Of a stretch of DNA of 64,000 nucleotides, positions 41,349 through 49,518 are shown piece after piece (within the stretch, counting starts at the first letter, position 1; the number at the start of each line of letters is the position of its first letter). Source of the DNA: Pseudomonas japonica (GTDB taxonomy: Bacteria; Pseudomonadota; Gammaproteobacteria; Pseudomonadales; Pseudomonadaceae); contig NZ_FZOL01000006.1 of the NCBI RefSeq assembly GCF_900188455.1, positions 186,001-250,000 of the forward strand. Direction: 5' to 3'. A model generated the notes under the pieces. It worked only from the letters and a program-made list of their open reading frames with translations, was not told where the DNA came from and did no database searches. The position numbers and the translations under genes were made by a program.

Positions 41349-42199
41349 ATGGTGACAATGGATTTCTCTCAGCGAATGGGCTTGGCTCCCGTTCATAAAG
41401 TCGCACAGACTGAAAGTATTGATGGCGAGTTACTCGTATCTTTGTGGAATGTGGTATGCCTGCAGTTGTTCTCTAAATATCGATCTAATAATCATCTTGG
41501 GATAGATGACCTTTCACAATCTAACTTTAATGCATTGGCTCTGAAGGTGTATTCAGGCTTTCTTAAGAAACCTATTGATTTTATGCCGGATAGCTGGGAG
41601 TCAATTAGGCAGGAGTTGAGAGGGTTTTTTTTAAATCCCCTTGGCATCGGGTCTACAGCTTCATGGAGTTTTTGGTAGCTATTAACTACAGTAATACTTC
41701 AGGTCAGCTTGTTGGTGAGTTCAATAAGGTTCTAGAACGGGAGAACTCAGCTTATCGGTTTGTGTCGGGATGCATTACTCCTATTTCTTCGTCCGAGGAA
41801 GTTGAGGAGGTCGAGTCAGCAATTCGCAACTCGGATCGCTACGCGGGTGTTAGAACTCACATTCAAACTGCGTTGGGCTTGCTTACTGACAGAGAAAATC
41901 CTGATTATCGAAACTCGATAAAAGAAAGCATTAGTGCCGTTGAGTCTCTTGCCAAAAAACTGGTTGGCGATGAGAAAGACACGCTAGGTAATGCTCTCAA
42001 GATACTGGAAGATAAACATAATTTGCATGCAAGCATGAAGTCGGCATTTTTGAAGCTTTACGGCTACACAAGTGATGCTGGAGGAATAAGGCATGCACTG
42101 ATGGATGGCTCTGCCACTCCAACAAAAGCTGACGCCCGATTCATGCTGATTTGCTGCTCGGCCTTCATAAACTTTGTAATCGACAGCATTGATGAATAA
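41349..42199 (+). pseudogene. AbiJ-type abortive-infection protein, frameshifted (or -1 recoded)
   Basis: Two overlapping frames together encode one AbiJ-family protein of about 280 aa. The first frame (41349-41678) has the N-terminal domain FSQRMGLAPVHKVAQTESID..LWNVV. The second, -1 frame (ATG at 41663, open from further upstream to 42199) has ERENSAYRFV, NPDYRNSIKESISAVESL and LYGYTSDAGGIRHAL. The joint is at T8 (41625-41632). Read through in the -1 frame it gives FFKSPWHRVYSFMEFLV, matching family expectations. The slippery heptamer T-TTT-TTA (41627-41633) is in correct zero-frame phase, so slippage is possible as well as simple mutation or sequencing error. AT-rich composition points to horizontal transfer. 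There is a good ribosome site (AGAAGGGG). Confidence 0.65.
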
Positions 42200-42391
42200 G
42201 CACCTAGAATAATTAAACTCAGTAGTACAGAGGTTTTGCCATAGTTACTACCATGACCCCTATTCTCGTAGTCGCTCGACGGCTCCAGTTACTAAACCGG
42301 CTAAAGCTCTCGGTAATGGTAGTCTTGTGCTGTAATTGAGTCTAACTATAGGCTTTTCAATCATGGGAATATAACCTTAGAATTTCTTTTC

Positions 42392-42748
42392 ATGGTTTTT
42401 TTGTTTGCTTGTTCCACTGGCATGGGTATGCTGGCGAACTCGAAAGGGCGAGGATTTTAGGGGTATGCGCTGCTGTCTCTTATCACTTCTCCTCTCCTTG
42501 GGCTAGTCGTTGCTCTCATAGTCAGCGATTTGTATAAGGACGCGGCAAAAAAGCAGGAGCAGGCAGCTCAAAATGAACGTCATTTAGAGTCATTAAAAGC
42601 TGTTGCTCGCTCGAATACCGTCGCATCATCGACTCAAGAAAATATGTCTGTAGCTGATGAGCTTGAAGAGTTAGCTTCCCTGAAAGAATGGGGCATATTG
42701 ACTGAGGATGAATTTGCGACCAAGAAAGCACAGCAACTAAAAAGTTAA
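42392..42748 (+). pseudogene. SHOCT-domain membrane protein with an internal amber codon
   Basis: An open frame starts at ATG 42392 (MVFFLFACSTGMGMLANSKG). It meets TAG at 42458-42460 and continues GYALLSLITSPLLGLVVALI to a stop at 42748. The second part has a membrane helix, a charged linker, and a C-terminal SHOCT motif (LASLKEWGILTEDEFATKKAQQL). The TAG stands where related proteins typically have an aromatic residue after GRGF (TGG to TAG is one change). It is either a decayed gene or made only by suppression. From the internal TTG at 42530 a 72-aa soluble fragment could be made. It is part of the AT-rich accessory region. Confidence 0.55.
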
Positions 42749-42918
42749 AGAAGGCGTCCCGTGCGGCGAGGCGTGTTGAAGAGGTCCGCGACCAACCCCC
42801 AGTCGGCGTCGGAAATTTCGTATCGCTGTTTGGGCATGGCAGAGCCTTGCGCTGAAAAGGCCAGAACTCTACGGAAACTCAGGTGGACTGGGGCGTTGGC
42901 GGAATTTCAAAGGTTTCA
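42745..42918 (-). mobile_element. IS5-family insertion sequence remnant (5' end only)
   Basis: On the minus strand an ATG at 42837 starts MPKQRYEISDADWGLVADLF and stops after 30 aa (TAA at 42747-42745). This is the beginning of an IS5-family transposase, which normally continues for more than 200 aa. About 80 bases upstream, at 42901-42918, GAAACCTTTGAAATTCC (minus strand) resembles an IS5-type terminal inverted repeat. The rest of the element is missing and is fused to the end of the SHOCT gene. The element ends exactly where the neighbouring DUF6402 frame stops. Confidence 0.65.
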
Positions 42919-43374
42919 TGCAGAGCCTAGTTCGAATGGCGAGTCGAATGACCAACCTGCTGCTACCAAACGCTCTTTCAATAACCGTTTTGCGTTGTAT
43001 GTATCGATGATCGCTTCTGCCTGAGTCACTGCTTTTCGACAGTGCTCAAATCGCATCGCCCAGTCCATCTTGACAATGCTTTGATCGCAATTTTCTGGTC
43101 TGAGGGTGAATGGATGGGGTTGAGTTTCAACTTCTTTCCATGCCTCCGGCATCGCCCACGCAGGACTATCAAACCACCGCTGCATCAAAGCAGCCGCAGT
43201 CTCCCAACCCATATTGCGCATGGCGCCGGGCAGGCGCGTCAGCGCCAGTCGGTTGATCACGATCTTCTTGGGGGGATGGTCTTTACCGGGCGCGGTATCC
43301 AGTGTCGCGTTGGGCAGGGCAAACAGGGTGTCTGGACCCAGTGCGTTGGTTTGTTCGAAGTCGTTCAGGGACAT
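42916..43374 (-). pseudogene. DUF6402-type putative effector, 3' truncated
   Basis: This 152-aa frame resembles the N-terminal half of DUF6402 proteins, which in Pseudomonas follow PAAR genes and are thought to be type VI secretion cargo. Visible are LTRLPGAMRNMGWETAAALMQRWFDSPAWAMPEAW and DQSIVKMDWAMRFEHC. Full-length relatives are about twice as long. The reading frame ends in the edge of an IS5-family remnant, suggesting insertion cut off the C-terminal half. It is 5 bases downstream of the PAAR gene (43380-43979). The family assignment is from recalled motifs and is moderate. Confidence 0.55.
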
Positions 43375-43379
43375 GGGGA

Positions 43380-43979
43380 TTACTCCAGGAGCGGCGCCGG
43401 GGCGCTGGTGGCGACGTTCAGGTGGGTGGCTTGAGCGCTGTAGCAGATATGGCTGTAGCCCTCCGGGTTGAGGGTGTCGCCGGCAAGGCAGGCGCCGTTT
43501 CGCAGTAGGGCGTAGTCATGGGTTGGGCAGGGCATGTTCCATTGATCGACCAACTGGAAGGCGCCGCTGCAACGTTCGATATCGAGGTCTTGAGGAGTTC
43601 TGCTCGCTGAATGCGCAGCCGTTGCGGCTGGCGCAGGCCGGAAGTCGTTTCCAGGTTGGCTCGAATCTCTGCCTTGCGAGCCAGCAGGCAGCGGATCGTC
43701 TTCGTAGTCGTAGGTCATGAAGCTGATCGAGGGGATCAGCTTTGCCCGGCAGGGACAGGAACTGAAACTGTGCAGTGTCCCCGCCGCTTTTCGACCGTTG
43801 CTGGTGAATCTTTCGATCCCGCCGATGATCGTGTAGACCCTGCCGGTGACCCCGCAGGTGACCTGGTGACCTTCGCGGGCGTGGGCGAAGCCGAACATGT
43901 TGATGTGAGTGTCGCCCTCGACGACGCTGCCGCCGCAGGTGGTCTTGTCGCCCAGGGCGATGAAATTTCCTTTAGCCAT
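43380..43979 (-). CDS. PAAR-domain protein (type VI secretion spike tip)
   Basis: This is a 199-aa PAAR protein. The first 90 residues (MAKGNFIALGDKTTCGGSVVEGD, GHQVTCGVTGRVYTIIGG, SFSSCPCRAKLIPS) form the PAAR cone that sharpens the VgrG spike of a type VI secretion system. The remaining 110 residues (IERCSGAFQLVDQWNMPCPTHDYALLRNGACLAGDTLNPEGYSHICYS) are an uncharacterised extension rich in Cys and His. The ATG at 43979 has a GGAGG site. It is followed by the truncated DUF6402 gene. No VgrG or T6SS core gene is in the window. Confidence 0.85.
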   Translation of the reverse strand: MAKGNFIALGDKTTCGGSVVEGDTHINMFGFAHAREGHQVTCGVTGRVYTIIGGIERFTSNGRKAAGTLHSFSSCPCRAKLIPSISFMTYDYEDDPLPAGSQGRDSSQPGNDFRPAPAATAAHSASRTPQDLDIERCSGAFQLVDQWNMPCPTHDYALLRNGACLAGDTLNPEGYSHICYSAQATHLNVATSAPAPLLE

Positions 43980-44159
43980 CGGGCCTCCAGTCCTTATGCG
44001 CCAGTCGCTGGATCGGGCGCGGATTTTGGTAATGGATGGCAGTGGCTGTTCTCTGGTCTGAAGGACTCTGCCGTCCGAAAGGCCAGAGGATGGGGGTAAT
44101 AGGGAGAGAAAGAAGTAGGAAGGATCTGCAGATTGCTGGGGAATTGTCTGTTTGATGTA

Positions 44160-44203
44160 CTGGGACCGCCCTGCGGTCCTTCGCGGGCAAGCCGCGCTCC
44201 TAC
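44160..44203. repeat. Single REP element
   Basis: CTGGGACCGCCCTGCGGTCC is followed by TTCGCGGGCAAGCCGCGCTCCTAC, the same repeat core as the REPINs but with one arm only. It lies upstream of the PAAR gene. Confidence 0.75.
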
Positions 44204-44255
44204 GAGCGATATGGACAGGCCAGAGGGCCGCGGAGACAAGCTCCGCGGCCTTCAT

Positions 44256-44495
44256 TCACACCGGTACGGCCACCGACGAAGCCGACAGCGCAACCGACAG
44301 CAATGCCTTGCTAATTCTCATATTCAGCAGGGCATTGCTGAGCATCATCTGATGCCTTTCGGTGGGCAGGTCGGGGAGGGAGGAGGCGGCGTGGATGGCC
44401 CGTTTCAGGTGTTCTTCGGCTTTGCGGACGGCCTCTTCATGGTGAAGGCCGGGGCCGACGCAGAGGACGGGCGGATCGGGGACGAGCTTTTTCAT
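44256..44495 (-). CDS. Small Pseudomonas-type protein (MKKLVPDPP family)
   Basis: This is a 79-aa protein starting MKKLVPDPP, a pattern common to small lineage-specific Pseudomonas proteins (DUF3077/DUF6124-like). The remainder is mostly helical (EEAVRKAEEHLKRAIHAASSLPDLPTERHQMMLSNALLNMRISKALLSVAL), with a non-polar C-terminus. No function is known. A weak ribosome site precedes the ATG at 44495. Its neighbours are a PAAR gene and a phosphatase-like gene, with no clear functional link. Confidence 0.6.
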   Translation of the reverse strand: MKKLVPDPPVLCVGPGLHHEEAVRKAEEHLKRAIHAASSLPDLPTERHQMMLSNALLNMRISKALLSVALSASSVAVPV

Positions 44496-44870
44496 GGCAT
44501 ATCACTCATTGAGATTGAGTTAGCCACTTTCGCTGCTAAACGATGGGTGGCGACTGTACGTGGGTTAGCAGACCGGTCAATGAGCGAACCCGGCGCACCC
44601 GAAGGTGCCCACACATACAGCCGCCATAACTGGCCGCTGGTGATCGCTCAGGGAACGGACTGCTAATCCGGTCGTTGATTTGGCAACGACCGGCGAAGAG
44701 TAGGTACCGTTTCCAGGGGACGCAACCGCCAGGCGGGGTTGGGGAGTATGCTTGGGAAATTGCCTACAAGAAAGTCGGAGATCGATGAAGTTTCTGGGTA
44801 AATGCAACATCTTGTGATGCGCATGAAAGAGCCGGCGGCAGCGATCCGCCGGCTTGCGGGGGGAGGGAAC
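44496..44870. other. Gene-free spacer with one perfect inverted repeat
   Basis: About 375 bases with no supported gene. It contains a perfect 10-bp inverted repeat, CCGGTCGTTG (44668-44677)/CAACGACCGG (44684-44693), with a 6-base loop and no T-run on either strand. CAGCGATCCGCCGGCTTGCGGGG lies near the end of the phosphatase gene and could help terminate it. Confidence 0.45.
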
Positions 44871-45761
44871 TCAGCTACTCGCCGGCAAGCACGCCGCAAT
44901 CAGCTCGCCATCGATGTTCTTCGTATAGATGTAGTTGCAGTACGCCTGTGTCACCGGAATATCCACGCCGCCCGGTGGCGAGTCGTTGCTGGGGGCGGCG
45001 CGTCCGGCCGCGGCCTGGGCCTTGGCCAGGGTGCAGGGCACGCCGTTGCTCGCGGGCAGGTCGAGGGCGGCCAGGTTGCTGCCGAAGGTCATCAGGTAGC
45101 CAGCCACCGCCGCGCCAGTGCGGTTCACGCCCGAATCACAGTGAACATAGATGATCGCGTTGGTGATCGCCTGCAGCGTCGCAGGTACGCCGGGCAGGTT
45201 GGGGGTCTGGTTCTGCAGGGCATTCCAGATCGCCGGGACCAGTGCGCTGTAGTTGAAACCTTCATTGCTCGTCCCCGGGCCAATGGAGTTGGCGGGGGAC
45301 GGGTTCCAGGTCGCGCCGACGCTCTGCAGCAGCGAACTGCCCAATGCCTGGATCGGCCAGTACATCATCGTGGTGCCGGCGGCGACCCCGCTGTTGGTGG
45401 CGCTGAAGTAGACCGGATAAGGACCCGAGTTGCCGTTGGGGGTGGGGCTGCCCTCGGCGAACCAGGCGATCTCGGACTCGACGATCTTCTGGTCCTTTTC
45501 GCTGCCGAAGCCGATCAGGCAGAAGTCGATCACCATGGGGTTGGCGCTGAGGGTGATGCCCGTGCTGGCGAAGTTTTCATCGCTCTTGATGGCTGCGATC
45601 AGGTCGGCAATGACGAAGGGATCGCCCGCTTCCGTCTTGGCACCGAAGGCAGAGCTGCCACGGACCAGGATGTTGTTGAAGTAGCTGTTGTAGTCCACAA
45701 CCCGAACTGAACCGGGGATGAAGTTGCCGTGTCCATGAATCTTTTTGTCGGTGGTCGTCAT
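44871..45761 (-). CDS. CX5R protein-tyrosine-phosphatase-like protein
   Basis: This is a 296-aa protein with an HCDSGVNRTG signature (C208, R214), matching the HC-X5-R-T/S active site of cysteine-based tyrosine or dual-specificity phosphatases. Upstream segments VDYNSYFNNILVRGSSAFGAKTEAGDPFVIADLI and FCLIGFGSEKDQKIVESEIAWF do not resemble a standard bacterial phosphatase. No signal peptide or membrane segment is evident. The ATG at 45761 has a GAGAG site. Family-level function is supported by the motif only. Substrate and location are unknown; a host-directed or phosphoinositide-type role is possible but not shown. Confidence 0.65.
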   Translation of the reverse strand: MTTTDKKIHGHGNFIPGSVRVVDYNSYFNNILVRGSSAFGAKTEAGDPFVIADLIAAIKSDENFASTGITLSANPMVIDFCLIGFGSEKDQKIVESEIAWFAEGSPTPNGNSGPYPVYFSATNSGVAAGTTMMYWPIQALGSSLLQSVGATWNPSPANSIGPGTSNEGFNYSALVPAIWNALQNQTPNLPGVPATLQAITNAIIYVHCDSGVNRTGAAVAGYLMTFGSNLAALDLPASNGVPCTLAKAQAAAGRAAPSNDSPPGGVDIPVTQAYCNYIYTKNIDGELIAACLPASS

Positions 45762-45901
45762 GACAGCTCTCTTTCTTACTTCAGGGTAAGGGGAGGTGGC
45801 GTTGGCAGTGGCACATCGATGTGACCGGGGCCGGTTGTAGAGTGGCACATTGCTATGTTTTCGCTAGGAGAAAATTGAGGGCTTCGATGCTGCATGGGGT
45901 C

Positions 45902-46795
45902 TCACGCATTCGGCCACTTCTCCAACAGAATCGACACGAACTTCTCCGCCGCCGGCGACAACGACGCCCCCCGCCGATACACCAGCCCCAGCGTGCGGGT
46001 CACCTGCGGCTCCACCAGCGGCACGCTCACCAGTGTCGGGTGATCCGCGGTCGGCATCGCCAGGCTCGGCATGGCCGATACCCCCAGGCCCGCTTCCACC
46101 ATGCCCAGCGATGTCGACAGGTGTTGCACCTCGTAGAACCACTTGGGCCGGATGTTCAGCCCGGACAGGGCATGGTCGAGGAGGATCCGGTTGCCGCTCA
46201 GCCGACCCACGCCGATCAGGCGGTAGTCCACCAGTTCGCTCCAGGTGATCGAGGCACGCTTCGCCAGCTCATGGTCGCGACGGCAGGCGAGGACGAAATG
46301 CTCCTGGACCAGCGGCACGAATTCGATGTCCGGGTGCTGGCCGCTCATCATGTTGATGCCAAAGTCGGCTTCGCCGCGCAGCACGGCCTCGAGCCCGTCG
46401 TTGGCGCTGAGGTCGAGCAGGCGGATGCGGATCTTCGGGTACTGGTCGTTGTAGACGCGGATCACCGACGGCAGGAAGTAGAAGGCCGCCGTGGGGATGC
46501 AGGCGAGGGTGACCTGGCCGCTCTGGCGCTCGGCCAGTTCGCGGATGCTCAGGATCGAATCCTCGAAGTCGTCCAGCAACCGCCGCGCCTTGGGCAGGAA
46601 GTCCCGCCCGACACTGGTCAGGCCGACCCGACGGGTGGTGCGCTCCAGCAGCGGCGTGCCCAGCCCTTCTTCCAGCTTCTTGATCCGCCGGCTCAGTGCC
46701 GGCTGCGACAGGTGCAAGGCTTCCGCCGCCTCGTGGAAGCTGCCGAGTTCGGCGATTTTGACGAAAGATCGAAGATCCTGAAGCTCGTATTCCAT
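45902..46795 (-). CDS. LysR-family regulator of the tricarboxylate-type cluster
   Basis: This is a 297-aa LysR regulator. The N-terminal helix-turn-helix is LRSFVKIAELGSFHEAAEALHLSQPALSRRIKKLEEGLG (residues 7-45). The C-terminal effector domain has the usual two-lobe pattern. It is divergent from the PrpF-type gene with a 146-base AT-rich gap (46796-46941), the expected place for a LysR site; an AGAT/ATCT pair is seen around 46822-46857 but not a clear T-N11-A consensus. The likely inducer is the acid handled by the adjacent genes. Confidence 0.9.
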   Translation of the reverse strand: MEYELQDLRSFVKIAELGSFHEAAEALHLSQPALSRRIKKLEEGLGTPLLERTTRRVGLTSVGRDFLPKARRLLDDFEDSILSIRELAERQSGQVTLACIPTAAFYFLPSVIRVYNDQYPKIRIRLLDLSANDGLEAVLRGEADFGINMMSGQHPDIEFVPLVQEHFVLACRRDHELAKRASITWSELVDYRLIGVGRLSGNRILLDHALSGLNIRPKWFYEVQHLSTSLGMVEAGLGVSAMPSLAMPTADHPTLVSVPLVEPQVTRTLGLVYRRGASLSPAAEKFVSILLEKWPNA

Positions 46796-46941
46796 GAATG
46801 CACGCCTGTAGCAGTCAAAAGATATTGATGCGCTAAACGAAATAATAGCGACGATCTTTGCATTGGATTGATTTATCCGTGGGTGTCACTCTTTCTCCCA
46901 CAACATCAATTATGCCGATTGATCAGTGAGAGTCAGTAGTC

Positions 46942-48021
46942 ATGCAACGAATTCCCTGTGTGCTCATGCGCGGCGGTACGTCCAAAGGCCCGGTCTTCCA
47001 TGCCTGGGACCTGCCGTCCAACGTCGTCGAGCGTGACGAGGTCCTGCTCAATATCATGGGCTCCGGCCACGAGCTGGAGATCGATGGCATCGGTGGCGGC
47101 AGTCCGCAGACCAGCAAGGTGGCGATCGTCAGCCCGTCGCTGCACGCCGACGCGGACGTCGACTACCTGTTCGTCCAGGTCATGGTCGCCCAGCGTCGGG
47201 TCGATACCGCGCCCAACTGCGGCAACATGCTCTGCGCGGTCGGCCCCTTCGCCATCGAGCAGGGCCTGGTCAAGGCGCAGGACGGTCACACCCTGGTGCG
47301 CATCCGCAACCTGAACACCAATACCTTCGTCAATTCGCGGGTGGAAACCCCGGGCGGCATCGTCCGTTACGAAGGCCAGACCGCCATCGATGGCGTGCCC
47401 GGCACCGCGGCGCCGATCCACCTGACCTTCCTCAACGCCATCGGCAGCAAGACCGGCAAGCTGTTCCCCACCGGTCAGGCCCGCGATGTGATCGACGGGA
47501 TCCCGGTCACCTGCATCGACATGGCCATGCCGATGATGATCGTCGAGGCCAGCCAGCTGGGTGTGACCGGTTCCGAATCCCCGGCGCAGCTGGATGCCGA
47601 CGTGGCGTTGCTGGAGAAGCTCGAAGCGCTGCGGCTCAAGGCCGGTCGGGCGATGGGCCTCGGTGATGTGAGCAGCATGGTGATTCCCAAGCCGGTGCTG
47701 ATCTCGCCCCCGCGCTACGACGGCACGCTGCAGGTTCGCTACTTCATGCCGCACAACTGCCATCGGGCGCTGGCCATCACCGGCGCCGTCGGTCTGGCGA
47801 CGGCCTGCGTCAGCCCGGGAACCGTGGCCATGGACATGCTCGGCGAGGCAGCCGGCGAACTCGCTCGGATCCGTCTGGAACACCCCAGCGGCGCGATCGA
47901 TATCGCCCTGTCGCGCAATGGCGCGCAGGGCGGTCCGCTGCAGGCGTCGGTGGTGCGCACCGCACGCCGGCTGTTCTCCGGCTTCGTGTATGCGCCGCGG
48001 TCAAGGCGCCTGGCTGGTTAA
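46942..48021 (+). CDS. PrpF-family isomerase (4-oxalomesaconate tautomerase-like)
   Basis: This is a 359-aa PrpF/AcnD-associated isomerase family protein. The start MQRIPCVLMRGGTSKGPVFHAWDLP is the family signature. The catalytic Cys lies in DTAPNCGNMLCAVGPFAIEQGLV near residue 92, and the second half has LATACVSPGTVA. Relatives include GalD, which tautomerises 4-oxalomesaconate, and enzymes interconverting methylaconitate or aconitate isomers. It is the first gene of a run with a dicarboxylate transporter, a citrate-type transporter and an OprD porin, so a tricarboxylate or unsaturated di-acid substrate is likely. No gallate dioxygenase gene adjoins it, which argues against a simple GalD role. 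Confidence 0.85.
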   Translation: MQRIPCVLMRGGTSKGPVFHAWDLPSNVVERDEVLLNIMGSGHELEIDGIGGGSPQTSKVAIVSPSLHADADVDYLFVQVMVAQRRVDTAPNCGNMLCAVGPFAIEQGLVKAQDGHTLVRIRNLNTNTFVNSRVETPGGIVRYEGQTAIDGVPGTAAPIHLTFLNAIGSKTGKLFPTGQARDVIDGIPVTCIDMAMPMMIVEASQLGVTGSESPAQLDADVALLEKLEALRLKAGRAMGLGDVSSMVIPKPVLISPPRYDGTLQVRYFMPHNCHRALAITGAVGLATACVSPGTVAMDMLGEAAGELARIRLEHPSGAIDIALSRNGAQGGPLQASVVRTARRLFSGFVYAPRSRRLAG

Positions 48022-48078
48022 TTCTTATACAATTGTTGTCAAGCGCATCCGCACAAATCCAACAATGGGTGATGCCTC

Positions 48079-49398
48079 ATGAAAATCGCCAAATCGCTGT
48101 ACTTCCAGATCCTCTGCGCCGTGGTGCTGGGTGTGCTGGTCGGTCACTTCTGGGCCCAGCAGGCCATTGCCTTGAAGCCGCTGGGCGACGCGTTCATCAA
48201 GCTGATCAAGATGATGATTGCCCCCGTGGTGTTCTGCACCATCGTCACCGGCATCGCCGGGATGACCGATAAAAGCACCCTGGGCCGCCTGATGGGCAAG
48301 ACCTTGCTGCTGTTCCTGGTGCTGACGGTGATCAGCCTGGGCATTGGCCTTGCGGCGGTGTACCTGTTCCAGCCCGGCGTGGGCATGAACATCGATCCTT
48401 CGCGCCTCAATACCTCGGGGTTGAGCCAGTACACCGAGTCCGCGGCCAAGCTGGGGGTGGTGGACTTCTTCATGCACATCATCCCCGACACCTTCGTCGG
48501 TGCCTTCAACAAGGGCGAGGTGCTGCCGGTGCTGTTCATCGCCGTGCTCAGCGGCTTCGCCCTGTCGGCCATGGGCGAGCGTGGCAAGCCGGTGCTGGAT
48601 GTGCTGGAGGCCCTGTCGCAGATGGTCTTCCGCATCTTCGGCTACCTCATGCGCTTCGCCCCGGTCGGTGCTTTCGGCGCGCTGGCCTTCACCGTCGGGC
48701 AGTACGGCATTACCTCGCTGGGCTCGCTGGCCAAGCTAGTGATGACCCTGTACATCGCCTGCGCGTTCTTCGTCGTGGCGGTGCTGGGCACGCTGTGCCG
48801 CCTGCATGGCTTCAGCCTGTGGAAGCTGCTGCGTTATTTTCGCGAGGAGTTCCTGGTGGTGCTGGGCACCTCGTCCACCGAGCCGGTGCTGCCGCGGATG
48901 ATCGAGAAGCTCGAACGCCTGGGCTGCAAGAAAGGCGTGGTGGGTCTGGTGCTGCCGACCGGCTATTCCTTCAACCTCGACGGCACGGCCATCTACCTGT
49001 CGCTGGCGGCGGTGTTCATCGCCCAGGCCTGCAACATCGACCTGAGCCTCGGGCAGACCCTGACCATGCTGGCGATCATGCTGCTTTCGTCCAAGGGCGC
49101 GGCGGGTGTCACCGGCAGCGGCTTCGTGGCGCTGGCCTCGACCCTGACGGTGATCCACGACATCCCCCTGGCCGGCCTGGCCCTGCTGATCGGCATCGAC
49201 CGTTTCATGTCCGAAGCCCGGGCCCTGACCAGCCTGGCGAGCAACGCGGTGGCCACGGTGGTGATGTCCCTGTCCGAGAAAGCCTGTGACCGCGAGGTGC
49301 TCCTGCGCACCCTGGAGGAGGGGCGTGCGCGGCCTTCGACCGCCCCGCTGCAGCAGTCCGTCGACTGGACCCCGGAGCCACGGCAGCGTCCGCACTGA
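48079..49398 (+). CDS. dctA: DctA-type C4-dicarboxylate/proton symporter
   Basis: This is a 439-aa inner-membrane transporter of the DAACS (DctA/GltP) family. The N-terminus SLYFQILCAVVLGVLVGHFW is typical of DctA. The TSSTEPVLPRM re-entrant loop near residue 270 and the later GYSFNLDGTAIYL and GAAGVTGSGFVALA segments are substrate and Na+/H+ binding motifs. It imports succinate, fumarate, malate or related acids. It follows the PrpF-type gene by 57 bases. The genome probably has a housekeeping dctA as well, so this copy may be specialised. Confidence 0.9.
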   Translation: MKIAKSLYFQILCAVVLGVLVGHFWAQQAIALKPLGDAFIKLIKMMIAPVVFCTIVTGIAGMTDKSTLGRLMGKTLLLFLVLTVISLGIGLAAVYLFQPGVGMNIDPSRLNTSGLSQYTESAAKLGVVDFFMHIIPDTFVGAFNKGEVLPVLFIAVLSGFALSAMGERGKPVLDVLEALSQMVFRIFGYLMRFAPVGAFGALAFTVGQYGITSLGSLAKLVMTLYIACAFFVVAVLGTLCRLHGFSLWKLLRYFREEFLVVLGTSSTEPVLPRMIEKLERLGCKKGVVGLVLPTGYSFNLDGTAIYLSLAAVFIAQACNIDLSLGQTLTMLAIMLLSSKGAAGVTGSGFVALASTLTVIHDIPLAGLALLIGIDRFMSEARALTSLASNAVATVVMSLSEKACDREVLLRTLEEGRARPSTAPLQQSVDWTPEPRQRPH

Positions 49399-49518
49399 CG
49401 CTGCGCGCAACACCCCCAGACACAACCACGAAGCGTTCGCCCGGTGCCTGGCGCCGGGCGAGGACCACGGCCGTCCGCGGGTTGGCGGCCATCGACAATA
49501 ACAACAAGAGAACTTCCT

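Noticed and set aside
42761..43024. A plus-strand 87-codon frame across the IS remnant
   Set aside because: It runs antisense to the transposase start and the DUF6402 gene and joins unrelated sequences.
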